Shown: positions 10,912 to 19,773 of the stretch, piece by piece
How positions within the stretch are numbered: position 1 is the first letter of the stretch
Layout: the number at the start of each line of letters is the position of its first letter
NCBI GenBank assembly: GCA_021770785.1
Contig: JAETQH010000002.1
Location: forward strand, 88,612-152,611
DNA: 64,000 nucleotides
Direction of reading: 5' to 3'
Origin: Lachnospiraceae bacterium
GTDB taxonomy: Bacteria; Bacillota; Clostridia; Lachnospirales; Lachnospiraceae
Translations under genes and position numbers: made by a program
Notes under the pieces: generated by a model
What the model was told of the DNA's origin: nothing
The model's database searches: none
What the model saw: only the letters and a program-made list of their open reading frames with translations

Positions 10912-11289
10912 TTATTTTAAAGTAACTTTTGCGCCTTCTGCTTCAAGTTTTGCTTTGATATCATCAGCAGTAGCTTTGTCAGCTGCCTCTTTTAATACCT
11001 TAGGAGCTCCGTCTACTAAGTCTTTCGCTTCTTTTAAGCCTAAGCCGGTAGCTTCACGAACAACTTTGATAACTTTAACTTTGTTCGGTCCAACTTCTGT
11101 CAGCTCAACATCGAACTCTGTTTTCTCCTCAGCTGCTGCTGCATCGCCTGCACCTGCTGCTGCCACTACAACGCCTGCTGCTGCGGATACGCCAAACTCT
11201 TCTTCACAAGCTTTTACTAAATCATTTAACTCTAATACGCTTAACTCTTTGATAGCTTCAATAAATTCTGCTGTTGTTAATTTTGCCAT
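10912..11289 (-). CDS. rplL: 50S ribosomal protein L7/L12
   Basis: A 125-aa stalk protein that recruits translation factors to the ribosome. The N-terminal dimerisation helix ([20 protein letters not shown]), an alanine-rich hinge (residues about 38-55) and the C-terminal domain ([20 protein letters not shown], then [16 protein letters not shown]) are all present at normal length. GGAGG precedes the ATG by 9 nt. It is the last gene of the rplJL operon and is followed by a strong terminator, not by rpoB. Confidence 0.98.
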   Translation of the reverse strand: MAKLTTAEFIEAIKELSVLELNDLVKACEEEFGVSAAAGVVVAAAGAGDAAAAEEKTEFDVELTEVGPNKVKVIKVVREATGLGLKEAKDLVDGAPKVLKEAADKATADDIKAKLEAEGAKVTLK

Positions 11290-11374
11290 TATTATTTTCC
11301 TCCATTAAAATTTTATTCTCTGTGTCGGTTTCCACCCATGTTTACATTTACTTTCCTGCCAAGCAGGTATTGCA

Positions 11375-11938
11375 TTACTCAGCCGGAGCTTCTGCTACTG
11401 CTTCTTCTGCAGGAGCTGCTTCCTCAGCCGGAGCTGCTACTGCTGCATCTGCTGCACCGCCTTTTTCCGCGATCTGATTAAGAACACGGGCAAGGTTGGT
11501 AACAGGAGACTGTAAGCTGCCAAGTAATTTGGAAAGAAGCTCTTCTCTTGACGGTACGGCTGCGATTACTTTCATACCTGCCTCATCATAGAAAGTTCCT
11601 TCTACGATACCGGCTTTAATCTCGAGCGCCGGAGCATTTTTCGCAAATTTAGATAAAATTCTCGCCGGAGCTGTCGCATCTGTTGTAGAGATAGCGAAAG
11701 CATTCGGTCCTTCCAAAACATCCTTTAATGCTGCGAAGTCTGTGCCATCTACTGCACGGCTTACTAATGTGTTCTTATATACTTTATAAGTAACACCGGC
11801 TTCTCTTAATGCTTTACGTAACTCGGTATCCTGGGCTACGGTAAGTCCACGGTAATTTACCACTACTACAGACTGTGCATCTTTGATGTTATCGGAAATT
11901 TCCTGTACGATAGGCTGTTTCAGTTCTACTTTTGCCAC
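11375..11938 (-). CDS. rplJ: 50S ribosomal protein L10
   Basis: A 187-aa protein forming the base of the L7/L12 stalk. Conserved segments are VVVNYRGLTVAQDTELRKAL, YKVYKNTLVSRAV and the C-terminal helices that bind L12 dimers. The start codon is GTG at 11938 with AGGAGG upstream. It is 10-20 residues longer than most L10 proteins because of an Ala/Pro/Glu-rich tail (APAEEAAPAEEAVAEAPAE). Expression is probably autoregulated through the L10 leader upstream. Confidence 0.97.
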   Translation of the reverse strand: MAKVELKQPIVQEISDNIKDAQSVVVVNYRGLTVAQDTELRKALREAGVTYKVYKNTLVSRAVDGTDFAALKDVLEGPNAFAISTTDATAPARILSKFAKNAPALEIKAGIVEGTFYDEAGMKVIAAVPSREELLSKLLGSLQSPVTNLARVLNQIAEKGGAADAAVAAPAEEAAPAEEAVAEAPAE

Positions 11939-12000
11939 GATTTTGTACCTCCTTTTAGTATTTTTTTACTGCATAAAAGACTTTTGAGGTTATGAAATCA

Positions 12001-12083
12001 GGCAGGGGAATATTTCTCCCCACTGCCCGCTGCGCGCCCGTGCACCGCTTCAGCAGCATATTTCTCTGCACGAGTCTGCGCAT
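12001..12083. repeat. two-hairpin intergenic repeat, copy 1
   Basis: About 83 nt between the L10-leader attenuator and rplJ. It has a first hairpin (GGCAG...CTGCC, 12001-12027) and a second with arms CGTGCA (12039-12044) and TGCACG (12067-12072). The core CCGCTTCAG...CTCTGCA is shared, in the same orientation and architecture, with a copy at 21762-21845. Confidence 0.6.
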
Positions 12084-12112
12084 AAAAAAACTCCCTGCAA
12101 AAGACAGGAAGT
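12084..12112 (-). terminator. attenuator terminator in the L10 leader
   Basis: On the minus strand ACTTCCTGTC, a TTTT loop, GCAGGGAGT, then seven T. It lies between the L10-binding leader and rplJ, the expected place for a terminator that responds to L10/L12 binding. Confidence 0.75.
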
Positions 12113-12233
12113 CTACATAAAATCATACTTAAGATGATATGTTCCCTCGGTAGGCCAAACGGTTACGCCTTACGGCACCTACTGTCTTCGGCAATATTTG
12201 TATCAGCATTGTAATATTTTCACAATGCTGATA
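12113..12233 (-). promoter_or_regulatory. ribosomal protein L10 leader (autoregulatory RNA)
   Basis: The minus-strand RNA carries TTGCCGAAGACAGTAGGTG (about 12177-12195) and, further on, CCTACCGAGG, the conserved kink-turn motif of the Firmicute L10 leader that binds the L10(L12)4 complex. A 12-bp inverted repeat TATCAGCATTGT/ACAATGCTGATA (12233-12201) overlaps the start of the transcript. An attenuator follows downstream. Confidence 0.85.
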
Positions 12234-12234
12234 C

Positions 12235-12263
12235 ATTATAGCATTATATATTTTGCTTGTCAA
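12235..12263 (-). promoter_or_regulatory. consensus sigma-A promoter of rplJL
   Basis: Minus-strand TTGACA (12263-12258), exactly 17-nt spacer, TATAAT (12240-12235): a perfect consensus, fitting the very high demand for L7/L12. Confidence 0.9.
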
Positions 12264-12297
12264 CAATATTTTGCTGCAAACTTAAATTGACCTCGGA

Positions 12298-12993
12298 TTA
12301 CTGAGCGATTTTGGTTACGTTTAACTTCACGCCAGGTCCCATTGTAGATGCAAGAGTTGCACTCTTAATATACTGTCCTTTTAAGCTTGAAGGTTTCGCT
12401 TTGTTGATAGCGCCCATAAGAGTCTGGAAGTTGTCGCTTAACTGCTCTTCTGTGAAAGAAGCTTTTCCCACTGGCACGTGAATAATGTTTGTTTTATCCA
12501 ATCTGTACTCAATCTTACCAGCTTTGATGTCGTTGACAGCTTTTGTAACATCCATGGTAACTGTTCCGGCTTTCGGGTTCGGCATTAAGCCCTTGGGTCC
12601 AAGTACACGTCCCAAACGACCAACAACACCCATCATATCCGGTGTAGCAACGACAACATCGAAGTCTAACCATCCCTCGTTCTGGATTTTCGGAATTAAT
12701 TCCTCTCCGCCAACGAAGTCAGCGCCTGCTGCCTGTGCTTCATCTAATTTTGTTCCTTTTGCGAACACTAAAACCTTTACAGTTTTACCTGTTCCGTGCG
12801 GCAGTACAACTGCACCACGGATCTGCTGCTCTGCATGACGACCATCACAACCGGTTCTGATATGAAGCTCGATTGTCTCATCAAATTTCGCTGTTGCATT
12901 TTTCTTTACTAAGCTGATTGCCTCGGCAACTTCGTACTGAGCAGCTTTGTCGAAACTCTTTACAGCGTCCTGATATTTCTTTCCTCTTTTCAT
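12298..12993 (-). CDS. rplA: 50S ribosomal protein L1
   Basis: A 231-aa protein of the L1 stalk, binding 23S rRNA near the E site. Standard motifs are visible: [14 protein letters not shown] at the N-terminus, [38 protein letters not shown], and [12 protein letters not shown] near the end. AGGAGG precedes the ATG by 8 nt. It follows rplK after a 124-nt spacer that contains hairpins and may hold an L1 regulatory site. Confidence 0.98.
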   Translation of the reverse strand: MKRGKKYQDAVKSFDKAAQYEVAEAISLVKKNATAKFDETIELHIRTGCDGRHAEQQIRGAVVLPHGTGKTVKVLVFAKGTKLDEAQAAGADFVGGEELIPKIQNEGWLDFDVVVATPDMMGVVGRLGRVLGPKGLMPNPKAGTVTMDVTKAVNDIKAGKIEYRLDKTNIIHVPVGKASFTEEQLSDNFQTLMGAINKAKPSSLKGQYIKSATLASTMGPGVKLNVTKIAQ

Positions 12994-13009
12994 TTAAAAA
13001 ACCTCCTGG

Positions 13010-13092
13010 TGGTATTATCGGGAGAGGTCCCTCCCACTTACTATTACACTTTAACTCCAACCGGAAGAATGCCGCTTTTGCATTCTTCTAAA
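13010..13092 (-). promoter_or_regulatory. hairpins upstream of rplA, possible L1 operator
   Basis: The minus strand between rplK and rplA has GAAGAATGC/GCATTCTTC (about 13063-13089) and GGGAG/CTCCC inside GTGGGAGGGACCTCTCCC just before the rplA Shine-Dalgarno sequence. Ribosomal protein L1 represses its own mRNA by binding a structure near this point in other bacteria; the match here is by position and G-rich motif only. Confidence 0.35.
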
Positions 13093-13117
13093 GCTTTGCA
13101 ACTTGCTGCAAAGCGAT

Positions 13118-13543
13118 TTATTCTTCTACTGCCACACCCATACTTCTTGCAGTTCCTGCGATCATGCTCATAGCTGCCTCTAAGGATGCTGCGTTTAAGT
13201 CCGGCATTTTTAGCTCTGCAATTTCCTGTAATTTTGCTTTGGAAAGAGTAGCAACCTTTGTCTTGTTCGGTGCTGCGGAACCAGATTTGATGTTGCAGGC
13301 TTTTTTGATTAATACAGGTGCAGGCGGTGTTTTGGTTACGAAGCTGAAGCTTCTGTCTGCGTATACTGTGATTACTACAGGGATGATTAAGTCGCCCTGA
13401 TCGGCTGTTCTGGCGTTGAACTGTTTTGTAAATTCAACAATGTTTACGCCGTGCTGTCCAAGAGCAGGCCCAACTGGAGGAGCCGGTGTAGCCTTGCCAG
13501 CAGGAATCTGCAATTTGATATATCCTTCTACTTTCTTTGCCAT
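13118..13543 (-). CDS. rplK: 50S ribosomal protein L11
   Basis: A 141-aa protein of the GTPase-associated centre. Conserved pattern: [20 protein letters not shown], then [13 protein letters not shown], and [10 protein letters not shown] in the rRNA-binding half. The start ATG at 13543 ([10 protein letters not shown]) has TAAGGAGG upstream; an open frame ten codons longer is rejected. It lies about 50 nt after nusG. Confidence 0.98.
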   Translation of the reverse strand: MAKKVEGYIKLQIPAGKATPAPPVGPALGQHGVNIVEFTKQFNARTADQGDLIIPVVITVYADRSFSFVTKTPPAPVLIKKACNIKSGSAAPNKTKVATLSKAKLQEIAELKMPDLNAASLEAAMSMIAGTARSMGVAVEE

Positions 13544-13593
13544 TGGAATTTGCCTCCTTAATTCATTTTTCAAACTTGATGTCCAAGTTCTGC

Positions 13594-14112
13594 TTAGTTG
13601 CTAAGCTTTACGTCTGCGAAACTTATTTCTACCGGTGTCTCGCGCCCGAAGAGTTCCACATTGATGGTGACGTTCTGTTTGCTGTGGTTCATCGCCTGGA
13701 TAACGCCGATGGTATCTTTCCAGACACCTCCAGTCACCACCACGGTATCACCTTCCGCAAAGTCTACCTCAATGTCCTCTGTCTTGATTCCCAGCGGTTT
13801 CATTTCCATATCGGTAAGTGGTACCGGCTTACTTCCCGGACCAACAAATCCGGTGACACCACGGGTATTCCGAACCACATACCATGTGTCGTCGTTCATA
13901 ATCATATTGATTAGCACGTATCCCGGAAACATCTTCTTTGATACGGATTTTTTTGCGCCATTTTTCATTTCGACAACATCCTGCATCGGAACACGGACTT
14001 CTAAAATCTGGTCCTCTAAATGCCGGTTTTCAATCGTCTTGTCAATGTTCGCTTTTACCTTATTCTCATATCCTGAGTAGGTATGAACAACATACCAGTG
14101 TGCCTCTGCCAT
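13594..14112 (-). CDS. nusG: transcription termination/antitermination protein NusG
   Basis: A 172-aa protein that binds RNA polymerase and couples transcription to translation. The NGN domain begins [28 protein letters not shown] and [15 protein letters not shown] are typical. The C-terminal KOW domain starts [24 protein letters not shown] is upstream. Order rpmG-secE-nusG-rplK is the usual one in Firmicutes. Confidence 0.98.
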   Translation of the reverse strand: MAEAHWYVVHTYSGYENKVKANIDKTIENRHLEDQILEVRVPMQDVVEMKNGAKKSVSKKMFPGYVLINMIMNDDTWYVVRNTRGVTGFVGPGSKPVPLTDMEMKPLGIKTEDIEVDFAEGDTVVVTGGVWKDTIGVIQAMNHSKQNVTINVELFGRETPVEISFADVKLSN

Positions 14113-14129
14113 AAATCACTTTGCCTCCA

Positions 14130-14345
14130 TTAAAAACTTAAACCAACAAGGAAATCCACGCCATACTGAATGATGTAATCTAACAGTGCGATTACAAGAC
14201 CTAATACAACGGATACCGCAATAACTGCTGTGGTCTGTCTTACAAGTGATTGTTTATCCGGCCAAACAATTTTTTTAAATTCAGCCGAAAGACCGGTGAA
14301 CCAGCTCTGTTTTGGAGCTTTTTCTAGCTTCTCGGTTTCTCCCAT
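14130..14345 (-). CDS. secE: preprotein translocase subunit SecE
   Basis: A 71-aa subunit that clamps SecY in the membrane channel. The amphipathic helix with the conserved phrase EFKKIVWPDKQSLVRQT is followed by a single membrane segment (AVIAVSVVLGLVIALLDYII), the short one-helix form seen in Firmicutes. AGGAG precedes the ATG. It lies 42 nt after rpmG. Confidence 0.97.
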   Translation of the reverse strand: MGETEKLEKAPKQSWFTGLSAEFKKIVWPDKQSLVRQTTAVIAVSVVLGLVIALLDYIIQYGVDFLVGLSF

Positions 14346-14387
14346 ATTCTCACTCCTTTACCCTACAACTCTCTGGTTGTTTGCAGC

Positions 14388-14537
14388 CTATTTGGTTTCC
14401 TTGTGTAATGTGTGTGTTCTGCAGAATCTGCAGTACTTTTTGGTTTCCATTCTGTCTGGATGAGCTTTTTTGTCTTTTGTCATGTTGTAATTACGATTTT
14501 TACATTCTGTACATGCCAATGTTATTTTTGTGCGCAC
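14388..14537 (-). CDS. rpmG: 50S ribosomal protein L33
   Basis: A 49-aa protein starting with GTG at 14537: (M)[16 protein letters not shown] and ending [19 protein letters not shown] lies 8 nt upstream. The two CxxC pairs (CTEC and CRFC) show the zinc-binding form. It is short and easily missed but matches L33 along its whole length and heads the secE-nusG operon. Confidence 0.95.
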   Translation of the reverse strand: MRTKITLACTECKNRNYNMTKDKKAHPDRMETKKYCRFCRTHTLHKETK

Positions 14538-14667
14538 AACTTCCACCTCCATTAAATTTCTTTGTGCTTTTTATGCCCTGCCGTTATCAAACGTATCTCT
14601 TTTCAGGAGACAGCGACAGCCTCCTAAAAAAAGGCATAAAAAAAAGACCTACTTCCATCGCTAGTCT

Positions 14668-14696
14668 AATATAGCACAGTTGAGGGGTGGCGTCAA
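14668..14696 (-). promoter_or_regulatory. sigma-A promoter of rpmG-secE-nusG-rplKA
   Basis: Minus-strand TTGACG (14696-14691), 17-nt spacer, TATATT (14673-14668), preceded by TGC as an extended -10. The leader to rpmG is about 125 nt and contains a stem GGAGGCTGTCGC/...TCTCC around 14600-14625. Confidence 0.75.
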
Positions 14697-14740
14697 TAAC
14701 TTTTTTTGGGGAGTTATAAAGGGGAGACTGTTAATTTTAC

Positions 14741-14890
14741 GAATAAGGACGCCGTGGAGGGCGGAGGGGTTCTGTCAGACACGCTCTCGCTCCCCAAGGG
14801 CGCAGCGGTACTAGGCTCGAAAGTACCTCGCCAAGTACCGGCGTCCTTGGAAGGGTCTGTCAGAACCCCTCCGCCCTCCACGGCTGGTTA
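14741..14890. repeat. large imperfect palindrome (about 150 nt)
   Basis: Outer arms 14751-14780 and 14855-14884 are complementary over 30 nt with one mismatch (GCCGTGGAGGGCGGAGGGG and on). The inner part is also nearly self-complementary (CCAAGG...CCTTGG, GGTACT...AGTACC), so the whole unit can fold into one long hairpin. AATAA is found at both outer edges. It lies between the CAP gene and the rpmG promoter. It is more GC-rich than its surroundings and encodes nothing credible. A REP/MITE-like element is the best guess. Confidence 0.75.
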
Positions 14891-15068
14891 TTGGTAATAT
14901 TTACATATTGGCTGCCCCTTATGCCCTATAGCCTCCCTTGGGGCAATATACTATTGGTGGGGCGGGTTCCTTTGTTCTGCATTATGTATAATATGCTCTT
15001 TTCTAAGAGCGTATCATTCTGGTGGGGGGCAGGTTTCAAAGAGACTGTTTGGTATATTCATGTAAAAA

Positions 15069-16697
15069 TCAAAGGGTTTTTATGGTTTTTGTTTTGGACC
15101 AGGAAGAATATATGGTTTGTTTTTTGCCCTGATAGTTTACGGTCTTGTAGGTTCTTACCTTTATATAGTAGGTGATTTTGGATTTTAATGCTTTGATTTT
15201 TGTTTTGGTGGTGTTTTTGCCTTTTACGGTGACAGTTTGGGTTTTGAGGGCTTTGAAATCTTTGGTGGTGCTGTAGGAGATTTCATAGCCGGTGATGTCT
15301 TCACCCTTTTTGGTAGTAACAATGATTGCTTTTTTCTGTGGTTTTAAGGTTTTGATGGCGACGGCTTTGGGGGTTATGGTAAAATCAAGGGTCTTTTTGC
15401 CGCTGTAATCACCTTTTAGTTTTACGGTCACCTGATAAATGCCGCTTTTTTTGGGGGTGCGGTTATAGGAAACCGTATAATATTGGGAGGAAATATTTTT
15501 TCCCCTGCTGTTTTTAACCACTGGTTTCGGCTTTTGGGTTTTACCGTTGTAAACTGCCTCCTTTGCGGAAAGAGTAATGGAGGAAGCTTTATATATAATA
15601 GAAGTTTTTATTTTTCCGCATTTGGTACAGGCGCTTGTCTTTTTTCCGTTGGCAGTCAGGGTTGCCTTTTTGGTAACCTTGGCGGGGCCGTAGGAATGAC
15701 TGCATTCTGTTTCCTCGGTGTCGGCGGAGAAAAAACTGACCTGATAGGAAACCGCCCGCTCTAAGCCTGCGATTTCTACGGTAAACTGGTCGCCGGGCTG
15801 ATAAGCAATGTCGTAGGGGCGGAAGATGATACAGCCTTTCTGACCGAAGTTACTGTTTTCCACGTTAAAGTAGCCGTCAGCGGAGGCGGAGGAAAAACTC
15901 CATTTTTTGTTGTCCCGTGTTCGAATTAAGGTAACTTCCACACTGCTTTTCTCCACGTAGGTTCCCATACTGATACTCCAGGGATAGGTGCTGCCGAAAT
16001 ATTCTATGGGCATATTTTGTGCCGGCCATGCCACCCCGTAATACTTGGGTTCTGCATACCAGTTGTCGAAAGCGTACATGGCTGCATAGGTTCCGCCTGC
16101 GCCATAAATCCAGCCAAAACCTGTTTTTTCCATAGAAGGGTTTAAAATCCAGCGACGGTGTCCCACTCTGTCTATGTTGCTGCTGTCTCCGTCATTCATC
16201 CATGCCTTTACAAAATGATAATTTAAACCTGTTTTCCAGCTGGTCCAGGACAGATTGCTGCTGCCCGCCCCCTCTTTTCCCATCTGGTAGAGGCTGTCGC
16301 TCATGCCGGAAGGCTTTACAGGCGAATGGGATAAGGTATGGTTGACAGCATTGACAAGGACGGCCGCCTGCGCTTTCTGGGTATAAGTACTGTCTAACAC
16401 CACCGTATCATCAATTCCTGCAATATAACGGATGGCATTCATTGTGTTTAACGCGGACTGCAGGCTGGCGTCACTGACACTCCCCGCCTTATAGGGTGAT
16501 GTGGCTGAGGGCGTCGTACTGTAAGAAGTCTCCGCATAAATATCTACTTTTTTCTTTTTTAGATACTCCCTGATTTCCTGCTGGGTATGGTAATTGACAT
16601 TCATTCCCTGGCTTTCTGCTCCATAGCAAATGCTGCCGCCTGTTCCTAAAAGCAGAAGCACCACAAATAGTATTGATTTTTTCATCCACTTTTTCAT
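15069..16697 (-). CDS. secreted CAP-domain protein with MBG- and Fn3-like repeats
   Basis: A 542-aa exported protein. The start at 16697 (MKKWMKKSILFVVLLLL) is preceded by AAAGGGG. Residues 1-27 are a signal peptide. Residues about 75-220 form a CAP/SCP-type domain (LNTMNAIRYIAG, AAVLVNAVNHTLSHSP, GHRRWILNPSMEKTGFGWI). A CxxC pair (CTKC, with an upstream CSH) follows near 360-380, then an MBG-like beta module (YNGKTQKPKPVVKNSRG, YTVSYNRTPKKSGIYQVTVK) and a C-terminal Fn3-like module (GYEISYSTTKDFKALKT, YYIKVRTYK). It is probably extracellular. CAP proteins have varied roles, so the substrate is unknown. Confidence 0.8.
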   Translation of the reverse strand: MKKWMKKSILFVVLLLLGTGGSICYGAESQGMNVNYHTQQEIREYLKKKKVDIYAETSYSTTPSATSPYKAGSVSDASLQSALNTMNAIRYIAGIDDTVVLDSTYTQKAQAAVLVNAVNHTLSHSPVKPSGMSDSLYQMGKEGAGSSNLSWTSWKTGLNYHFVKAWMNDGDSSNIDRVGHRRWILNPSMEKTGFGWIYGAGGTYAAMYAFDNWYAEPKYYGVAWPAQNMPIEYFGSTYPWSISMGTYVEKSSVEVTLIRTRDNKKWSFSSASADGYFNVENSNFGQKGCIIFRPYDIAYQPGDQFTVEIAGLERAVSYQVSFFSADTEETECSHSYGPAKVTKKATLTANGKKTSACTKCGKIKTSIIYKASSITLSAKEAVYNGKTQKPKPVVKNSRGKNISSQYYTVSYNRTPKKSGIYQVTVKLKGDYSGKKTLDFTITPKAVAIKTLKPQKKAIIVTTKKGEDITGYEISYSTTKDFKALKTQTVTVKGKNTTKTKIKALKSKITYYIKVRTYKTVNYQGKKQTIYSSWSKTKTIKTL

Positions 16698-16786
16698 CTT
16701 TTCAAAACCCCTTTCTTTTTTTATCGTATCATATCCCTGCTGCTGTTTCAAACCCATCTTTTTTTAATTTTCTTTCCGTCCCTAGT

Positions 16787-16813
16787 TAACATTTTTTGGT
16801 TTTTAACCGAAAT
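16787..16813 (+). promoter_or_regulatory. possible sigma-28 promoter of the FliD-like gene
   Basis: TAAC (16787-16790), 15-nt spacer, ACCGAAAT (16806-16813), resembling the flagellar sigma-28 consensus TAAA-N15-GCCGATAA with a few mismatches. It lies about 100 nt upstream of the start. Confidence 0.4.
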
Positions 16814-16913
16814 AAAAAGTAAGAATTTTTCTACGGCTAGAAATAAATATTTGCTATATGCCCCACATTTACAAGGTTGTATTTGTTTTCATGGAAGAAA
16901 GGAGGGGGTTTTC

Positions 16914-18209
16914 ATGGCAGCCATTGATAGTGCTTACAGTTACTATCTAAGTACCTATGCCAGCATGGCGTCATCCCGTTATGACACTCATAAGAAGAGC
17001 CAGTTGCGTGCCGTCTATAATAATATCGTAAAAACGAATAAGGATTCCCCTCTTTATAAGATTAAAAACAGCGGGGAGGGCAAGAGATTTGCCATTGACA
17101 TCAAGGAGCATACCCGTTCTATTCAGAATGTTGTTGCCGCACTTTCCGACACAGACGGTAGCGGGGAAAATGCTTTTTACCGTAAAATCGCCGAATCCTC
17201 TGACGAGGAGAGTGTCAAGGCAGAATACGTCGGCACTGACCAGAATGTTGATGACAGCCTGCATTTTGATATAAAGGTCATGCAGCTTGCCTCGCCTCAG
17301 GTAAATTTGGGTTCTTTTCTTTCCCAGAATAAATCCGATATCAAGCCGGGGATTTACAGTTTTGACCTTAACACAGAATTCAACTCTTATGAATTTCAAT
17401 ATTCCGTGGGAGATAGGGATACCAACCGGGATGTTCAGAATAAAATGATACGCCTTATCAACTCCGCAGGTATCGGGTTAAAGGCGGAACTGGTGCAAAA
17501 CAGGGAGGAAGAGACCGCTATCCGCATCGAATCCAAGCAGACCGGACTGGGCGATAATGAGCAATATCTGTTTGAAATCCTGCCAGCCCCCGATTCCGAT
17601 TCCATCAAGGCAATGAAGGTTCTGGGAATCAATCAGGTAGAGCAGATGGCGCAAAACTCCGCTTTTCTGTTGAACGGAACGGAGCACAGCTCCCTTTCCA
17701 ATACGTTTACCGTAAATAATGATTTTGAGCTGACCTTGCGCAATCCCAGCAAACAAGACACTGCCGCCCGCATCGGTTTTAAGACAAACGTGGATGCCGC
17801 TACTGACAACGTGCAGTCTCTGGTGAATGTATATAATAATATGGTTCAGCTGAGTTACGACTACTCTGAAACTCAGGAATCCAACAAGCTTCTCCGGGAT
17901 ATGATAAATATCACAAGGCCTTACCATAACGAATTAGAGTCCATCGGGCTTCAGGTAAAATCGGACGGAAAAATTGACGTGGACCGCAATCTTTTGGCAG
18001 ATGCCGTTACTGCTCCTGACGCTAAGGATTGTTTCTCGTTGCTGAACGAGTTTAAGGAAGATTTGGGTAAAACCGCAGCAAGCGCTTCCATCGACCCGAT
18101 GAATTATGTCAGCAAGGTATTGATTGCTTACAAAAATCCGGTACATAATTTTGCAACACCTTATATTACTTCCATTTATTCAGGAATGATGTTGGATCGT
18201 TTTTGTTAA
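16914..18209 (+). CDS. FliD-like flagellar hook-associated (filament cap) protein
   Basis: A 431-aa protein. The ATG at 16914 has GGAGGGGG upstream. Residues about 115-205 resemble the FliD N-terminal domain (LHFDIKVMQLASPQVNLGSF), and residues about 255-310 carry the FliD pattern of a flagellin-like hook motif and inserted-gap phrase (AQNSAFLLNGTEHSSLSNTF). The C-terminal half is helical (TDNVQSLVNVYNNMVQLSYD, SKVLIAYKN). FliD caps the filament tip and folds exported flagellin. The N-terminal 100 residues, including the coiled region, are unlike typical FliD, so it may be a paralogue. Its neighbours are flagellins and a glycosyltransferase. Confidence 0.7.
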   Translation: MAAIDSAYSYYLSTYASMASSRYDTHKKSQLRAVYNNIVKTNKDSPLYKIKNSGEGKRFAIDIKEHTRSIQNVVAALSDTDGSGENAFYRKIAESSDEESVKAEYVGTDQNVDDSLHFDIKVMQLASPQVNLGSFLSQNKSDIKPGIYSFDLNTEFNSYEFQYSVGDRDTNRDVQNKMIRLINSAGIGLKAELVQNREEETAIRIESKQTGLGDNEQYLFEILPAPDSDSIKAMKVLGINQVEQMAQNSAFLLNGTEHSSLSNTFTVNNDFELTLRNPSKQDTAARIGFKTNVDAATDNVQSLVNVYNNMVQLSYDYSETQESNKLLRDMINITRPYHNELESIGLQVKSDGKIDVDRNLLADAVTAPDAKDCFSLLNEFKEDLGKTAASASIDPMNYVSKVLIAYKNPVHNFATPYITSIYSGMMLDRFC

Positions 18210-18212
18210 AAA

Positions 18213-18243
18213 GTTTTCCCGTCGGTGGAAATGATGGGAAACC
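18213..18243 (+). terminator. terminator of the FliD-like gene
   Basis: TTTTCCCGTC...GATGGGAAA stem about 5 nt after the stop, followed by CCTTTT on the plus strand. Confidence 0.5.
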
Positions 18244-18272
18244 TTTTGAGGTAATTGACATTTTCGTTAGCA

Positions 18273-18314
18273 AAAGGGATGGCTAAAAGAATTTCACTCT
18301 TTTACCATCCCTTT
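18273..18314 (-). terminator. terminator facing the CgeB-like glycosyltransferase gene
   Basis: Arms AAAGGGATGG (18273-18282) and CCATCCCTTT (18305-18314) with an inner AAAAGA/TCTTTT stem. On the minus strand it is followed by TTTT; it separates the two convergent genes. Confidence 0.6.
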
Positions 18315-18395
18315 CTGCATCCCGGCAGCGGCCTCCCAGAATACCTTCGTTGCCCGGCAGCAACCTCCTGCCCGCAGATTATTCTTTCCCCCATG

Positions 18396-19562
18396 TCATG
18401 GTGTATGTTCCACAATATCCAGCATAGCAGCAATCCGCTCCACATAGCCATGGTGCCGCTTTACTTTTTCATAACCATTCCTTGCAATCTGCCGCCGTTC
18501 TTCCTCATGCTCTAAATAATAGGCAGCCTTTTCCCGCATATCTTCCACACCGTCAAAGCAGACCAAATCCTCCCCTTCCTTAAAGTAATAGGGGATTTCC
18601 GCCTGATAATTCGTGAGAAGAAAACCGCCGGAGCCTAACACATCCCAAATTCGCAGGGGGATACCGCTTTTGATGTTTGGAATGGTAAAATTCAGGTTAA
18701 TCTTAGAGGCGTGAAAGACCTTCGGCATCTCACTCCAATAGTCCACAGAACCGCAATACCTCACCCGCACCAAATCACTGACATTACTGTTGCTGTATAC
18801 ATTTACCTCAAAGTGCTTAGACAGTTCAATCAACGCCCGCCTTCTCTGTAGCTCCGCAATCTTAAACCCCAGCACCGTGGTCTGGAAAATCAGGCTTAAA
18901 TCCGAAAAAGAACCCTCGGATTTTTCCAAAGTGAAATACTGCTGGAGCTGCTCTAGCACCTCCACCGTCAGCATGGGCTCCACAATATTGGCACCGCTGA
19001 CATTTAGCTGCGCCTCCATCACCGCATCAAAATAGCCCCGCAGATATTCCGACAGACGGTGTTTTAATTTATCATAGGAGTTACGTTCATACAGACTCCC
19101 CACAAAAGCCACATCCCCCTGGTATTTTGCCATATCCTCCCCATGTTCTATCACTGCGTCCAGACGGTTTACGTCCACCGCCAAGGGCAGGTACCAGATA
19201 TGTTCCACCCCCATGCCTTTAAATTCCAGATAATTGGTTTTATCAAAGGTGAAAATATAGTTGCAGGGGTGAAAAACAGATTCGTGATACATGCTGATTA
19301 GGGGATTATCGCAAGTCCAGGACACATATTTTATCTGCTGCCGTTCACAGACATTGGAAATCAAGGCAAAATAATTTACAGTAAAAACCATGTCATACTG
19401 TTTTTTTTGGATAAGCTGCTCTATGGTTTGCTCAAATTCAGGACTGACGTCATAACTGCCCAATTCCTGCTCAATATTGTCCACCCTGTGTCCCATGGCT
19501 AAAAATGTCTGCTCGATGTCACGGTAATTATAGGCTTTCCAACGATACATTAAGATGTACAT
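18396..19562 (-). CDS. CgeB-like glycosyltransferase (subtype A)
   Basis: A 388-aa cytoplasmic glycosyltransferase of the DUF3880/Glyco_trans_1_2 type (GT-B fold). The start at 19562 (MYILMYRWKAYNYRD) has AAGGAG upstream. The N-terminal half carries VFTVNYFALISNVCERQ and SWTCDNPL. The C-terminal half carries the donor-site pattern INLNFTIPNIKSGIPLRIWD and LGSGGFLLTNYQAE followed by an EHEEERRQIARNGYEKV tail. It is closely similar in layout to the protein at 37580-38728. It is divergent from, and adjacent to, a flagellin gene, suggesting that it glycosylates flagellin. Sugar and acceptor are not known. Confidence 0.8.
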   Translation of the reverse strand: MYILMYRWKAYNYRDIEQTFLAMGHRVDNIEQELGSYDVSPEFEQTIEQLIQKKQYDMVFTVNYFALISNVCERQQIKYVSWTCDNPLISMYHESVFHPCNYIFTFDKTNYLEFKGMGVEHIWYLPLAVDVNRLDAVIEHGEDMAKYQGDVAFVGSLYERNSYDKLKHRLSEYLRGYFDAVMEAQLNVSGANIVEPMLTVEVLEQLQQYFTLEKSEGSFSDLSLIFQTTVLGFKIAELQRRRALIELSKHFEVNVYSNSNVSDLVRVRYCGSVDYWSEMPKVFHASKINLNFTIPNIKSGIPLRIWDVLGSGGFLLTNYQAEIPYYFKEGEDLVCFDGVEDMREKAAYYLEHEEERRQIARNGYEKVKRHHGYVERIAAMLDIVEHTP

Positions 19563-19645
19563 ACTGCGCTCCTTGTCTCTTTTTTCTTCTTTCATTATAG
19601 ACCGTTTCCCATCACTTTTCTATTTCTTTATTTTCATTTGACACT

Positions 19646-19672
19646 TCAACTTTTTACCGTTTCTGCCGATAC
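19646..19672 (+). promoter_or_regulatory. sigma-28 promoter of the long flagellin
   Basis: TCAA (19646-19649), 15-nt spacer, GCCGATAC (19665-19672), a close match to TAAA-N15-GCCGATAA for flagellar sigma-28. About 100 nt upstream of the ATG. Confidence 0.75.
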
Positions 19673-19773
19673 AAAATTTAGTTAGTATGCACTTTTTACC
19701 AAATAGCAGTTTCATATATACTGTTTTCCGTTTTGAATTTCTGCATAAATAATTCCAAAAGGAGGGTTTTCGT

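Noticed and set aside
14706..14897. 63-codon plus-strand ORF overlapping the palindrome
   Set aside because: It is produced by the arms of the palindrome, with no ribosome site and no protein-like features.
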